Positions 1-11,752 of a DNA stretch of 64,000 nucleotides are shown here, piece after piece. This stretch comes from Amyloporia xantha (taxonomy: Eukaryota; Basidiomycota; Agaricomycetes; Polyporales; Adustoporiaceae). The DNA is taken from the NCBI GenBank assembly GCA_036971615.1, contig JAYKKR010000037.1, forward strand, positions 1-64,000, written 5' to 3'. The position numbers were made by a program, and so were the translations under genes. Below the pieces are notes generated by a model that was given only the letters and a program-made list of their open reading frames with translations, was not told the origin of the DNA and did not search any database. How positions within the stretch are numbered: the first letter of the stretch is position 1; each line of letters opens with the position of its first letter.

Positions 1-3000
1 CATCACAAGGCCGTTATCCGATGTCATGAGAATAAGCGGTGTAGTTGCGGCTTGAGACTTCTACCAGACCGTTTAACAGATGAGTTTGTTTGATTTGTTG
101 CATTGCCAGTGCTACGGGCTCCTCACTAGACATCCTAGATCCACAGTATACCACCGCAAGTCTCATTTCGTTTGACGTTGTCTAGAGAGTTGGAAAACTC
201 ACTCTAATCGATCTTTTTCGACAAATATCGTCTTCCGCAAATTGCTTTCAATCGTCTGATTTCCGTTACGCACCAATTACGTATCGAATCCTGAAGAAAA
301 ATACTAACAGGTATGTTTTTTCAAGAAATTGTCGCTCATGCTGTCGCACTCATACACCCGCTCTTTGATGTGGCGGTCGCACGAATGTCGGTTTTCCTCG
401 ACTTGACCGCTGAGTGTCTCATTGAACCTTGGACCCACGGGTATGCATGCATGTGTGAGACCGACATTCACCGTCTACTGTATTGAATCGATCATGATAT
501 GGCAGCGATCGCTAACTATCCCTGTTTTAGTTTTTCCGAGGGGTGCCTCGGAATTCTGAGGAGCCGTTGCGGCTGTCAGAGGCTTCCGTGTTTGTGGGAT
601 AAAATCAAGGTGACATTCATATCCTTTGTGAACCGTATTCGGGCTGCATGATCCGACATGCGGTTGCTTACCTCCTGTTGCCAACGCGGGATGACACATG
701 TTTGGATTCCATTATCTATTTCTTTGCAGATTTATTTTGTGTTCGCGCTACATTGTGCAACATGCCCGCAAGTAACCTCTTCCTTAATCTTCCGTGGTGC
801 AGACTGAAAAAATTGCGAAGATGCCTGGTATCCACCGGCGCCACGATACTGCGCCTAACATGTCGGAAAGTCAGACGACTGGGACATTTCCGAGTCCGGA
901 GCCGTCTCATTTATGCTATATTGATCCACTGGTCACGGGCATTCATCTCGTGTCAGGGTGCAATAAATATTGCCACCGTATCAGCTGGTTCCACAGCGTC
1001 TGTATTGCTGGACGAAATTTGTGCCAGGGCGCGTACGCGGCCCAGGGAATGGACGTCTGTGCGCCTGGCTGAGTGCCTTTTATCTGCCTGGATCTATCTT
1101 CACCAAGCGCTGCAATGTCTGGCTCTGACGATGTAGACGTTCAACCCAGGATCTCAGATCACTGCTCTAGTGCGATCCAGATCTTACGGGGGAAGGCTAC
1201 TCCGACTTGGGCAGGAAGACGTTTTACTCTGATGGTGCGAGTGTCCTCTCCTGCCAGCGCCACAGGAAGATTGAGAAATTGCCCCCGCAGTGCATCGCCT
1301 CGCCTGGCGCATCAGAAATGAAGGGTCCCGAGCCACACAAACACCGAGGTGATATCTGGTATCAGACAGTCGTTGATTGCTATTGCGTACGATGTTATCG
1401 CATGCCCCTATGCAGGAAGAACACGAAAGTGTGGAAATCTTGACGCTCGTTGGAATGCAGGGACGATATACAGACCCCACTTACCGAAATCGGTCGCTCC
1501 TTACTGTGAAGGTCTCACTCAAAGTCGGAAGTTCCTTAGCCCTGTGTTAGGGAAGTGGGGTATGGAGCTTCCGTTTTCATCAGCTGCTGGGAGTTCCCGT
1601 CGGATCACGTACGACTCGGTACGACTGTCTGCATGGACTCGGTGGCTACTGGGACTCCTACTCCATTCATCGCCTATGTCTGCATCATCTAGAATGACGA
1701 TAGAACTTCGACCTCCGAACAAGAAATGATCTTCGTGCGTGCTTCCACTTAGAAATATCGCGTTGATTACTACTTCGCTTCCTGTTAGTGCTATCTCAGT
1801 GAGTTCATTGCCTGCAAGTTCGAGAGAGGTTGGTGTTTCCAGATTGATGCCGACGGAGTAAGTGATCCTGTATCCTGAATTTTGTGGGCCGCTGTTTCTA
1901 GGCCGATCTACACTCTTCTGCTACTTTGGTGTAACTAGTTCACGAGGGTAGATGCAGCAGCCTTCATAAGTGACATGCTAAATAGGTGCTCTCAGTTGGT
2001 TCTCCGAGCTGTTCACCGATTTTTAATTTCTTCTATATGTTTTACCATATCTTGGAATGCATGATCAAAAAGAATTGACGGGATACCCTTCGACTATGGA
2101 TCTTGTCCATAAGGGACTAGATGCAAATTACAGGCCTTCGCTGCAGTGCGTATGTAGTATTGTTGGTAGAAATATAGTAAAAATTACACCACTCCATCGA
2201 GTTGGCACACTATAACTTCGCGGGAAGCGCACCGCCGGCAGTTGCCGAGGGGCGCCTAACATTGATTGCTAGCCTCGTGGACTTCATGATCGACCCGAAA
2301 TGGGACACAGCATAGTTCGACACTCGTAAACTGTCCGCAGCGGCGGATGGCTGCCTTCAGCTTCCTCTTCTATTGTGGATGCCAGTTCAAGTTGCATGCA
2401 TCTGCCAGGATATCATGTCAAAGGATGGCTACGAGATCCTGGATACGACGAGATTGTCTGTGGCACCGGGAGGCCGCGTGTGCCCGAGAGTGTCAACGAA
2501 ACAAACAACGTCGACATGTGTTCTTTCTCTTCACCCGGAAAATAGGTACTGGACACTCCTGTATCAGAATTTGTCTCCTCTCCCTTGAACTTGTCTTTAC
2601 TCCTGCATCTGCGGTCGAAGTGGACCGTAAGGTCTGAGGTGGAACCTCCTAGGCGTCACTACTAATAATGGGCCGTTCCGGAATGTCGGTGAAATGCATC
2701 TTATCTGCAGTTATTCCCTGGAGTGCTGTCAGCTCTCCCACTTTTGATATTTAACACTGGTTGGCATCGCTATCCCACTCTGAGGTACGTTGCCGTACAA
2801 CAGCTGTCAGCTCGTCTAACCGTCCGGCGCTGAGCGCAGTAGAGCACACTGGATCCCACCCCCAGTCCCTGAAGTCCCGGAATCTCATGTTGCCGCCGTG
2901 GCCATTGACTCGGAATGATCCCGAAGACATACGCACGGCTGGCGGTCTAACAATGTTCTCTGGGATTCCGGGCTCCGGGAAATACAGGGCCGTGTGGGTG

Positions 3001-4460
3001 TCTTAATTGCTGGCTGATGGTTCTGATATCCCGATTGTGAACATTGCTAACATGGCTGCATCTGCGGCCATCGTAATGTGTCCGCGAAGCATCCGCACGC
3101 ATCGGACTCTTCCTGTGGTGCAGAGAAATGATGAGACATTCGGGAACCATGCGAGCAGTGTTTCAACACATTGTTCTGTGAGCCACAGATATCAGAGGAG
3201 GCTGCTTGTGTTTGCGATTCATGTGAGTGGTGTATTACCGTCATATTTTTCCTGAACAGTTGCAGTTGCGGTCAAAACAGCAGCTAACTTAGACTCCAGC
3301 CGTATGCAAGTTGCAGCACATCAGGGGTTATCATCGCGCCTGTGTCACATAAACACTGTAAGGCGTCGGAAGGCGCCGTTCCATTTTCTTCCTGCCTCCC
3401 TTGTCTGGTTTCATACCCAAGTTCATACCTGATGTTGACCGAAATTTCAAAATCCGTTAGATATTTTGTCTTCAAAACGTCCCGACTTCCTCAAAATATC
3501 GTGCAAATGTTCAGCGGATACGATGAGCAGTCTTCGGATCGCATGCCGAATTGAGAATGAATCCCTTACTTCTGTTCCGACTGGGAAGACATTGTCCTCT
3601 AACACGGCGATTGAATCACCGTGTTAGATGGTCATCCTCCAAAATTCTTTCCCATGGCCAGATGTGACGGAACTGACGTTGCGAAGAAGACTCAGTTGAG
3701 TTCCGCGTTCTATTGCCCCGCTATTTACTATCAAACGGAGTAGAAAGCAGCGAATTTTCAGAAGCCTGATTATTGACGTCAACAACGCCCGCCTGATGTG
3801 CACATCCTGTCGGTGAGAGGCCGTTAGTCCGGAAGATGACCACGCGCAATCCCCTTTCGGATTAGAAATGCGGGTGGCGAGAAACACTCTATAGTTATAG
3901 AGTCTTGACATACTAATCGCTACACAATGTGCACTTGCAGATGTATGGCATACTGCGACCTTGAGCGTTCTGCGCGCGCCAGGTACCGCAGTTGCGTTAA
4001 AGATCTGCGCAATGCCACCGGTTGTCGCGGTCACGTGGTCAGAGCCTGTCCCACTTTCCCATCGCGTCGGTCAAGGACGGAAGATATCTTGAAAGAACGG
4101 CCTATTGCTAGCGCTCCGGAGACGTCACGCCCTTTACCGACCTCTAGACAATACGTATTTCTACGAATTGCACTCAGGTTGTACAAACCGAGCGAGTGTA
4201 TTTCTCGCCGGAGTAAGTACTCCGCAGTCTCAACTCAACATCATTGAAACAACAGGCGGTATGCTGTCCAAAGCCGCAGCGCTGGGAGTCTACGGCGTTG
4301 CTCGAGGTCGTTGACAGTGTATCGCCGGAGGCAATCGCCTACTGGCATGAGCACAGCCGGTATGGTGGTATATTATAAGTGTACTCGAGATGCTCTCTCT
4401 CCAGCATCCAGCGACGGTTTCAAAAGTACTTTTCTTCAACACTCCTATTCTTCAAAAAGC
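1..4460. other. No convincing gene
   Basis: Only short overlapping open frames are seen on both strands, the longest being 162 codons at 648-1136 (+). None shows a recognisable domain, a consistent splice pattern or a sustained codon bias. The base composition is not extreme. It may be intergenic or decayed sequence. I see no repeat structure or element ends in it. Confidence 0.5.
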
Positions 4461-6398
4461 ATGTCAGCTGCACCGTCCTCAGTTCCTCTGGAAAGAGGCA
4501 AAGCATGTTTGCGCTGCAGGTAAGAGCCAAGACTCTTAGTCCGAGTTACATTTCTGATCGAGATTCTGTAATAGGCGAAGGAAAATGGTAACGGTCCATT
4601 TCACACTGAAGCTGCCGTAACTAAACTCTTCATAGCGATGCGATGGAAGCCGACCTGCTTGCGGACAGTGCGAGCGAGCGAACAGAGGCGCAGACTGCGA
4701 ATATGCAGACGGTCAAGGCGCAACGACCAGCCAGCTTCTTGAACAGCAGGTCACGGAATTAGAGGGACGCATAGCCGAACTCGAAAGTGCTACTGCCGCG
4801 CCGCTGACACTGCACGATCCTTATGAGGCATACCGTCAGTCCGCGCAATTTAATCAGCAACGGAGCCAGGATCAACACACCTTGTGAGTACGAGTTCGAT
4901 TGACTAGGCAGCATATATCTGACCGATATGTCAGAATGAGTTTCTTCTTTCAACATGCTTCTGAAGTTGGGTTCTTCCTACACATTCAGCGGTTCCTGCA
5001 GACCACTTCTGCCTTGCCTCATCCGGATCATATTTCTCTATTGCTGAATGTCATATACCTTCTCGGGGCTCAATTTTCCGGGAACACACAACTCCAAGCC
5101 CAGCAAGGTGGATTTCTTTCCCGCGCACTCGAGCAAATTACACCTGCGCTGTCGAGCGGAAATCCGTCGGCCGTTGTATATGTACTCCAAGCCGAGATTC
5201 TCTTATCCTACTTTTTCCTCGATAATAATCGGTCTCTCGAAGGAACCTATCATATGAAGGCCGCTGCCTCCGTTGCCTTTGCTTGCAAACTGCACCAGAT
5301 ACGCAGCTCTCGCCCTTCGACCGTTGCTGTTGGCAGCATGCAGTACCGTCTTCTCTCGCCTGTAGATGGCATAGAGGAGGGAGAAAGGATCAACGCTTTG
5401 TGGGCGACGTTCATTCTAGACAAATGCTGGGGAGTTGCCCTAGGGTTGTCGTCGGCTTTCACAGAAGACGAATCCAAGGGCACTCAAATTGACGTGCCAT
5501 GGCCGTTGGATCTATCAGGCTATGAAAATGTGAGCATCTTTTTCCATTCGATATATTTTCCTTGATCCGACATATCCTAGCATCCACTTCCAAGCAATCT
5601 GCGCAGCTGGAGGACTGTACAAACCTTTTTACAGAGCCCTGGTCCAGATGGCACGGAGCAAAGTATACTCGCCTTACACGCCAAGGCTTCGTGTCTGTTC
5701 GCATTCGCCAATTATGTAGCCTCTCGCTGGGACCCTGGTGAGTGGTGACGTCCTCACACGCGAGCCAATCATACGGAAGGTGATCGATTATCATGCATAG
5801 GCAACGCCTCATTCCAGGCCAGATTTAGCCAACTCGACAACGGCATCGAACAATTTAGACAAATCTTACCTTCACTTTCTCGCATAGATCCTGCTCGCTC
5901 GGACCTTCTTAGAAAGCTGCTCGTCGTCCACACTTTGACCTACTGTGCAACGATCCATCTTCATAATCCGACCGAGCCTCAAGCGGTGGCTTACAACGGC
6001 AGATCTTGGTCGGCGGCTACCGCTGCAGTAGGCATCCTGCAAAGAATAGACACCAGTGTTGTTCAGTATGTGAACCCTATAATGGCAGTAAGTGTAATCA
6101 GTTTTATTCTGGCTTTCGTTCTCTAATTGCGTGTACAGATTCTGTTGACGACAGTGGCGGACGTGATCGTACGCGGCATCGTTACTGCTAGGAGCCAGAA
6201 CGCCCTCAACTCGTCTAACCGAGCAGCACTCATGGCACCTTTGAACCAGATACTTGCTGCAATGGACATATGGGGGCTGCGCTCTCCTTTATCTGGTGAG
6301 TGTACTATGCATATCTTACGAAATTACTAATCCACTCAATCTCGTATATTATAGGACATCAACGGACGATCGTCCAGCAGAGTCTCGTCGGCCTATAA
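4461..6398 (+). CDS. Zn(2)Cys(6) fungal transcription factor
   Basis: This encodes a nuclear DNA-binding regulator of the fungal binuclear zinc cluster class. Exons read as 4461-4519, 4575-4587, 4636-4883, 4935-5529, 5581-5737, 5801-6087, 6139-6295 and 6355-6398. The spliced N-terminus gives the cluster CLRC-(6)-C-(6)-CGQC-(8)-C, which fits CX2CX6CX6CX2CX8C. It is followed by a short leucine/glutamate coiled coil (LLEQQVTELEGRIAELE), the usual dimerisation linker, and then a middle homology region with blocks such as LLNVIYLLGAQFSG and NALWATFILDKCWGVALG. Exon 2 is only 13 nt and lies inside the cluster. The length, about 480 residues, is short for the family but includes all parts. All exon phases are compatible and no in-frame stop is seen. 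The target genes cannot be inferred, and no metabolic cluster lies next to it. Confidence 0.85.
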
Positions 6399-6790
6399 GC
6401 CATGCAACATGGCACTCTCCCTAGGATCACATTCACTTTTTTCCAACGAACGAGTTGTATCTTCAATGCTACTAGATTTATATTCTAAATTTCTGCCTGT
6501 ATCCCTTAGCTGACCATCACTTGATCTTGTATCCCTTGCGAATATTGGCGACGTGAAGCATCACACCTGTCTTGGAACTCTGCGACTGTAGCTTCAGATA
6601 TTTATACGAGACCGCACCGTTTGTTATTTAATGGAATGAGTCGTACGCATCGTTCCCAAATATAGCGCTATATTTATCCTCCATGTTTCTAATTTCTCAC
6701 TGCATAATTTATCGCCTAATACCAAATGAAAGGTGAGCAACTCAGTTCAAGTCGCTCTATCTACTCGCTAGTCGTATCAACGATGAATGC
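6399..6790. other. Intergenic, downstream of the zinc-cluster gene
   Basis: AT-rich stretch without a supported open frame, probably the 3' UTR and terminator region of the upstream gene. Confidence 0.5.
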
Positions 6791-6799
6791 ATGTCATGT

Positions 6800-8300
6800 C
6801 ACTTGCATTCATTTTTCTCGCCTTCTTTGACGAGGCTCAAGTCTTCACTTTGCAGCACGGGATGTTCCCTTGGTGTCAGGAGTACACTTACCCTCGCCAA
6901 ATGTTTGGCACGCACTCTACCGGCAAGCGGGACGGCACCCAACATATCGGGACCTGTACCACCAAGTTCTTTGTCGCTAGCCGTCATGAGACATGTTATG
7001 AGCACAGCGACAAACGATGAAATCATATCTAAAATGTACCTCGAGATCAATCATCCAAACGCCAGTCTCCGTTGCCTCTTTGTTCTCTTCGTGATCGAAC
7101 CTGACCTCCGTGCGCCCGCTCTTTGATCAAAGGCGAGTTTGGGCACAAGATGCCGAAGCACGTTTTCGCCGCCTTATAGCGGAAGCCACATCACTGCCAA
7201 GAGGGATTCACGGATGATGGTCCCTGTAATAATGTGCGCCACATTAGCAGCGTTCGGGTGGCTTTGAACGCACTGAACAGTAGCTTCAGTCGTCAGGACA
7301 ACAGGATTGACTATGAATTTGCAGTGCAGACAGAACGATTGAGGTGAGTGGCTCCAAGCCAGCGGCGATAGTGGTGGACAGGATAACAGAGGAGATCCAA
7401 TTGCCGTACCTCTACCCCATGTTCGTGTTGCACATGTCCGCGCTCCGGATCAACGTCGTTTCACCAGCAGCTAGTTGCTCGTCCGTTTGCGTCACAGAAA
7501 GCCATGGCGGTTTGTCATTCGGGATCAGAGTCGAGCGTATAGAGCGTCATTCGGAACATGAGACGACGCACGGCTCTGGGACAGGGGGAATGCATTCGTT
7601 TGCACGGTTGCAGTCTGCTCGTCAAGCCCCGCAGTCTTCGCTTGGACGAATGTCACCATCAGCACGGTACACGGCTAATGTACAAGCACATATAACCAGA
7701 CCTGCGCAGACCACGGGGCAGTGCAGATGCCCACAGTACGTCGCCTGGTATACTGTGAAGATATAGTATGATGATTATCGAGTTCAAGACAAACCACCTG
7801 ATGCTACGGAACTTGACAGGAAGACTGAATTGCCTAGATCTGTCAGTTCTCTTGAATGACATCAAGGATCTATTACTGCGCGCTGCGCCGCTGGCACTGT
7901 GGAGTATTCACGCTCTGCTGATCAGTGACAGCGAAAGCATGGAAACCAACACGGAAGAACGGACTTTGACTGAAGCAGTCAAGACAGTGGCCAAACGGAT
8001 AGCGCGTAATAAAACTAGAGATAAGATGGGTGAGAGAGTTAAGTCTAAAAGCCTGAGAAGCAGTGCAAGGCGAGTAAGCAACTCACGCAATACGAAAGTA
8101 GTTGGTTGTGTAGTCTAACGCCAGACCCGCTCGATATGTCACACGTCAAGAGGTACCCGTGATGTTCGGCTTGCTTTAGGAACAAAACGACAGAGCATCG
8201 GTCGCAATGCATATATTGAGCGAGCGTCGCTATCAACGCGTAGTCCAAGAGTTTGTGGTCGTCGCACGAGCAGTCTTCTCATGTAAAATATGTAAAATAT
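6800..8300 (-). pseudogene. Decayed copy of the F-box/RCC1 gene
   Basis: Read on the minus strand, broken segments match successive parts of the intact RCC1-like protein encoded at 11753-14043. A block at about 8250 resembles FHALDSRGDIYVWG. About 7790-7900 contains SLPVKFRSIR (intact: SLSVKFRSIS). About 7700-7740 matches the CGRLHSTALDAA exon at DNA level. About 7590-7650 reads LDEQTATVQT (intact: LDEQSATVQT). About 7400-7500 reads TDEQLAAGETTLIRSADM (intact: SDQQLDGETKLVKIAGM). About 7040-7100 reads FDHEENKE...MIDLE (intact: FDHGEKKK...VIDLE). The order is collinear, but the reading frame changes and stops occur, so no continuous protein is possible. The F-box exon was not found. The end limits are approximate. 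Confidence 0.75.
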
Positions 8301-10520
8301 TGGGAGACACTGATTACACGAGCTCACCAACGATTGCAATCACGTCAACTGTCCCCATAATAAATGTAGGCAGACAGCTGGGTATGTTATATCAATAACT
8401 GAACACAATGCAATCGAGACGCAATCCTGAAACTCACCTGAACGCGTTGGAAGAATGCTTAACAAATCGTAATATACGGGAGACTTGTCACGGCAGTTCA
8501 ACCTTACGGCGGATGTCATTCAGAACTTCGACGCTGTGCTAATAACGGAAAAGGGGTACCTAAGTACCTCAGTCAAGAAACGATATAAACTGAGAAAAGC
8601 TCTGCAAACCTTCCTTCAGATCGCTGTCCGTGCTTCCTGACCCATCTGCACTTCGCCGAGAGCACCGAGGAGATCCTCTCAATATGACCCGGAATCAGAA
8701 TCTTGCAATTTCTCCTCGCTTTGGGTCGGAGCAGTCGCATATTAGCTTTAGGGTGAGTCGAATCTGAAGCCCAGAACGTTCGACGGGCATTTGGCAGTCG
8801 CAGATTATGGACAGTGAGGTGGGTTTTCGGATATCTATTGGGAGATCTGCCTGAGACTGAGACCTGGTAATTTTATTCCAGCTTCAATTGCGACGTTCTG
8901 CAGGGTGGTTGTTGGAATGGTAGCAGATACTTTGGTTGTGTATAGGACAGAATATATCCTTGTATGGTTGCGGGGAGCGAGGTGAAAGTCGAGTTGTGAT
9001 GTGGCGTGTAGGGGCGGCACTCTCGCTGAGTTGCCGGATGCGGGCTCATGCGAAAGGTTTTTGCAGCCGCTTCCACGTCGAATCTGCACTGGAAAAACCA
9101 CGATGTCTTCCTATCCTCATCCGCAAGGCTGTTGGTTTTGGATTCTGAGTCTTGTCTGCTTCTTTGATTATTGCGAAGGCTATCTCTTGCTGACCGAAGT
9201 CACGTACGCTGGGTGGCTGTCTCGGGAGTCTGGATAACATTGACCACTTCGGCCCCTTCTGTGTGGTTCTCTTGCGGGGACATCCTTTTTCGACGCCCTC
9301 AGCTCAAAGGTGTTCGGACTGTTGTTAGGGCACTAGGACTGTGCTCAAAGCTGCCGGAACTATGTCGTCCAGAGTTTCATTCTCTTGGACGTGATTGCTC
9401 TTGAGGATGGCGAGTACGACCTTATACATGTGCAGTCGTAAATATTCTTGCAGTTCAGATTGGGTCTTCTTTGCGAATTTGCTGCTTCAGGGCTTCGTAG
9501 ACATTCTGCAGAACATCTGCTCTTGTTTCAAGGCTGCGGTAATCTGCAACAGGTCACCCTCGCCAAGTAAAGAACAACTTATCACAGGGATGTTTAATTG
9601 TAGCACGGTACGTGGTGTAAAACATGGCTATGCGTTTCTTCGTTCCGAAAAAAAAGTATTGACGATACTTGTCGTGCGCGAACTGAGAGTTCGATACCCG
9701 GTGAGGTTGACGGGTTCTTGTCTTCATGCTCTTCACAAACAATTCGGATGGCTTGTTCTTGATCACACTCGCGCTTTTGTCGTCCTGGTGTCCTTGAGGC
9801 CATACGTTGACTTCAGTATAGAGTCTCTCACTGTGAAGGTAGAGATTGAAACTCGCCTGATGGGCCACCATGATAAGAGCGCGTCACAGTGATCACTCGT
9901 GATACGTGACGTCGGGTCACACGGGCGGCAATTACCTGTGCGCGCAGGTACGATGTGCCCTCTTGACCGGCGATGCACGCTCGTTGGGATGGGATTCATC
10001 CTGGATCCAGTTCACTGGGCTACATCGCGATATGTAATGAGATCCACCAACAGCTCAGGATACGCACATGGGATAATTGCGGTAGCCTATGACCTCCAAT
10101 TTGTGGTCAAGGATGCGAGCATGGCACACTGGCATTATGTGTCATGTTTATGGGCAATCACTATGAAAGAAATTCCTGTCCAGTACGGGTTACTATAAAT
10201 GCTGAAGATCAAAGAATAGGCTTTCTTTTGTGAGATACGCCCATTTGAGGGCGGAATGCTCGCGATCATACCCACTGGTCGACGCGAGCGTGCTGCACAT
10301 ATCTTCTGACGACTGTGCTTCATTCTCAAGGTACTGAATGTGAGCCACAATTGCTAGAGCGGACCAAAGGTCGAGGAGGATGAGAGCGAACCACAATAGC
10401 ACATTCGCGGAAGCAAATCTAGACCCAACACAACGCGGGGAGAGTCAGAGGGTGGTTTAAGCTTGGCCCCAGTCAGTCGTGTTCCCGCCTTACGTGTATC
10501 TCCTGCGTCAAATTTCTTGT
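8301..10520. other. No supported gene; possible membrane-protein relic near 8.7-9.0 kb
   Basis: A short exon-like frame starts at 8684 and ends at a GTGAGT. Further on, around 8880-8980 (+), a hydrophobic stretch ends in a YRT...VWLRG pattern like those in basidiomycete seven-helix membrane proteins. No complete model can be built. The 165-codon frame at 9395-9892 (+) has no recognisable feature and overlaps equally long frames on the other strand. Confidence 0.3.
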
Positions 10521-10522
10521 CC

Positions 10523-10530
10523 TATATAAT
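10523..10530 (+). promoter_or_regulatory. TATA box of the small orphan gene
   Basis: TATATAAT lies about 170 nt before the ATG at 10694 and is followed by a pyrimidine-rich stretch (TTTTCTTCTCTCTTCTC), the usual layout of a strong fungal core promoter. Confidence 0.5.
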
Positions 10531-10693
10531 GGGGTCTCGTCTGCCTACCAACTTTTCTTCTCTCTTCTCATTCCCCTCACATCATCTGGCCGACGCGTGC
10601 ATTTGAGCAACGGGACGTTCGGGCTCGCGTTCGCTCTGGTCTGCATAGCGAGTGGTTGTTACCCATTCGGTGGCTCTGGCCAATTATCCTACG

Positions 10694-11311
10694 ATGTCTC
10701 AATACGATGTTTCTGATATGCGTCTGCCTGCGTATCGCTCGACGCATTGTGAGCGTTACCACCCGTTCCCCAGGGTGTCGCGTCGCTATGATTTTATTTA
10801 TCATTCAATGGTGAGCTTTCAGGCCGCTTGCCTGTGTGTGCAGAGCTAACTGAGGTTTCCTATTCATAGAAGGAGGAGCGCTCCATGGATAATATGTGGA
10901 AGCAAGACCCAGACATGGAGTCGCCGCCATCGGTATTTTTGGTGCGATCGAGGTACTGGGAAGTGGTCACTCATCAGGCTCACTCTGTTTGCGTCACTCC
11001 TTGCAGCGTCCTCTTCGTGTCGAGCAAGATAACCCTAATGACCTTGATGGAGATGTGTCGTCGTTGGAACTCGACGATGTTCGGTCAACGGATGACGTGA
11101 AGGTTGTGCCTCCTGACTCTAAGACCTGTATGGAGGGAGGAAAGAGCGCGGTGGAGCCTGCATTTATTACCGTGAGCTTCATCCATCACATTTTGAATAA
11201 TCATTGAACTATTTGCAGCGTTTCGTCCTTGTGGTCATACGCACGGGATCGCAACCGACCGCTGCCATTAAAAATTGGTTGCACCAAGCAAGGTTGACTC
11301 TACTTGGGTGA
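10694..11311 (+). CDS. Small orphan protein, four exons
   Basis: I do not recognise this protein. Four exons (10694-10810, 10870-10932, 11007-11171, 11219-11311) join in phase 0 with good GT...AG borders to give about 145 residues. The N-terminal part is rich in Arg, Tyr and His (YHPFPRVSRRYDFIY), the middle is acidic (DNPNDLDGDVSSLELDD) and the C-terminus ends in AIKNWLHQARLTLLG. There is no signal peptide, membrane segment or known motif. A well-placed TATA box and pyrimidine-rich tract upstream support expression. An alternative without the second intron gives a different frame ending at about 11100, but that protein has a less natural composition. Function unknown. Confidence 0.5.
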
Positions 11312-11752
11312 CTTACCACTGCATAGAGATGGGCTTCGGCCCTCATTCGTCGTATGTTCATCTAATTTGCCTCTGCTTTATCATAGCTTTATTCCGTGCT
11401 GTCTTGTAGTCTTTTGACTTTGATGTGGAGATTTCGCAGCTAATTGCATTTCTTTGAATGTATATACCATAGTACGACATTAAATATAATCTCGAGCTTC
11501 ATGCATGTATGGTTTCATTGAAATACGAGGCCACGCTCATTTGGAATGATAATCGCCCGCACTGTGCACGACTTTGACTGCGCTGTGCCTAAGTTAGACA
11601 CGTGATATGACGATATGGAGGAGGCGCAGCCTGCGATTGTGGCAGTTGAATATAAGTACAGTAACTGGCCCCTGCGTGCTAGTCCGCAGCTCTAATCTCC
11701 CTTCGACCTCTTTCTCTACACCTGTACACTCAAATAATTCATAGTATCTGAC
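11312..11752. other. Intergenic; 5' region of the F-box/RCC1 gene
   Basis: The region contains a TATA-like TATAAG near 11650, about 100 nt before the ATG. No open frame is supported. Confidence 0.5.

Noticed and set aside
648..1136. 162-codon frame as a gene
   Set aside because: Cysteine/arginine-rich random-looking protein, overlapping frames on both strands, no homology features.
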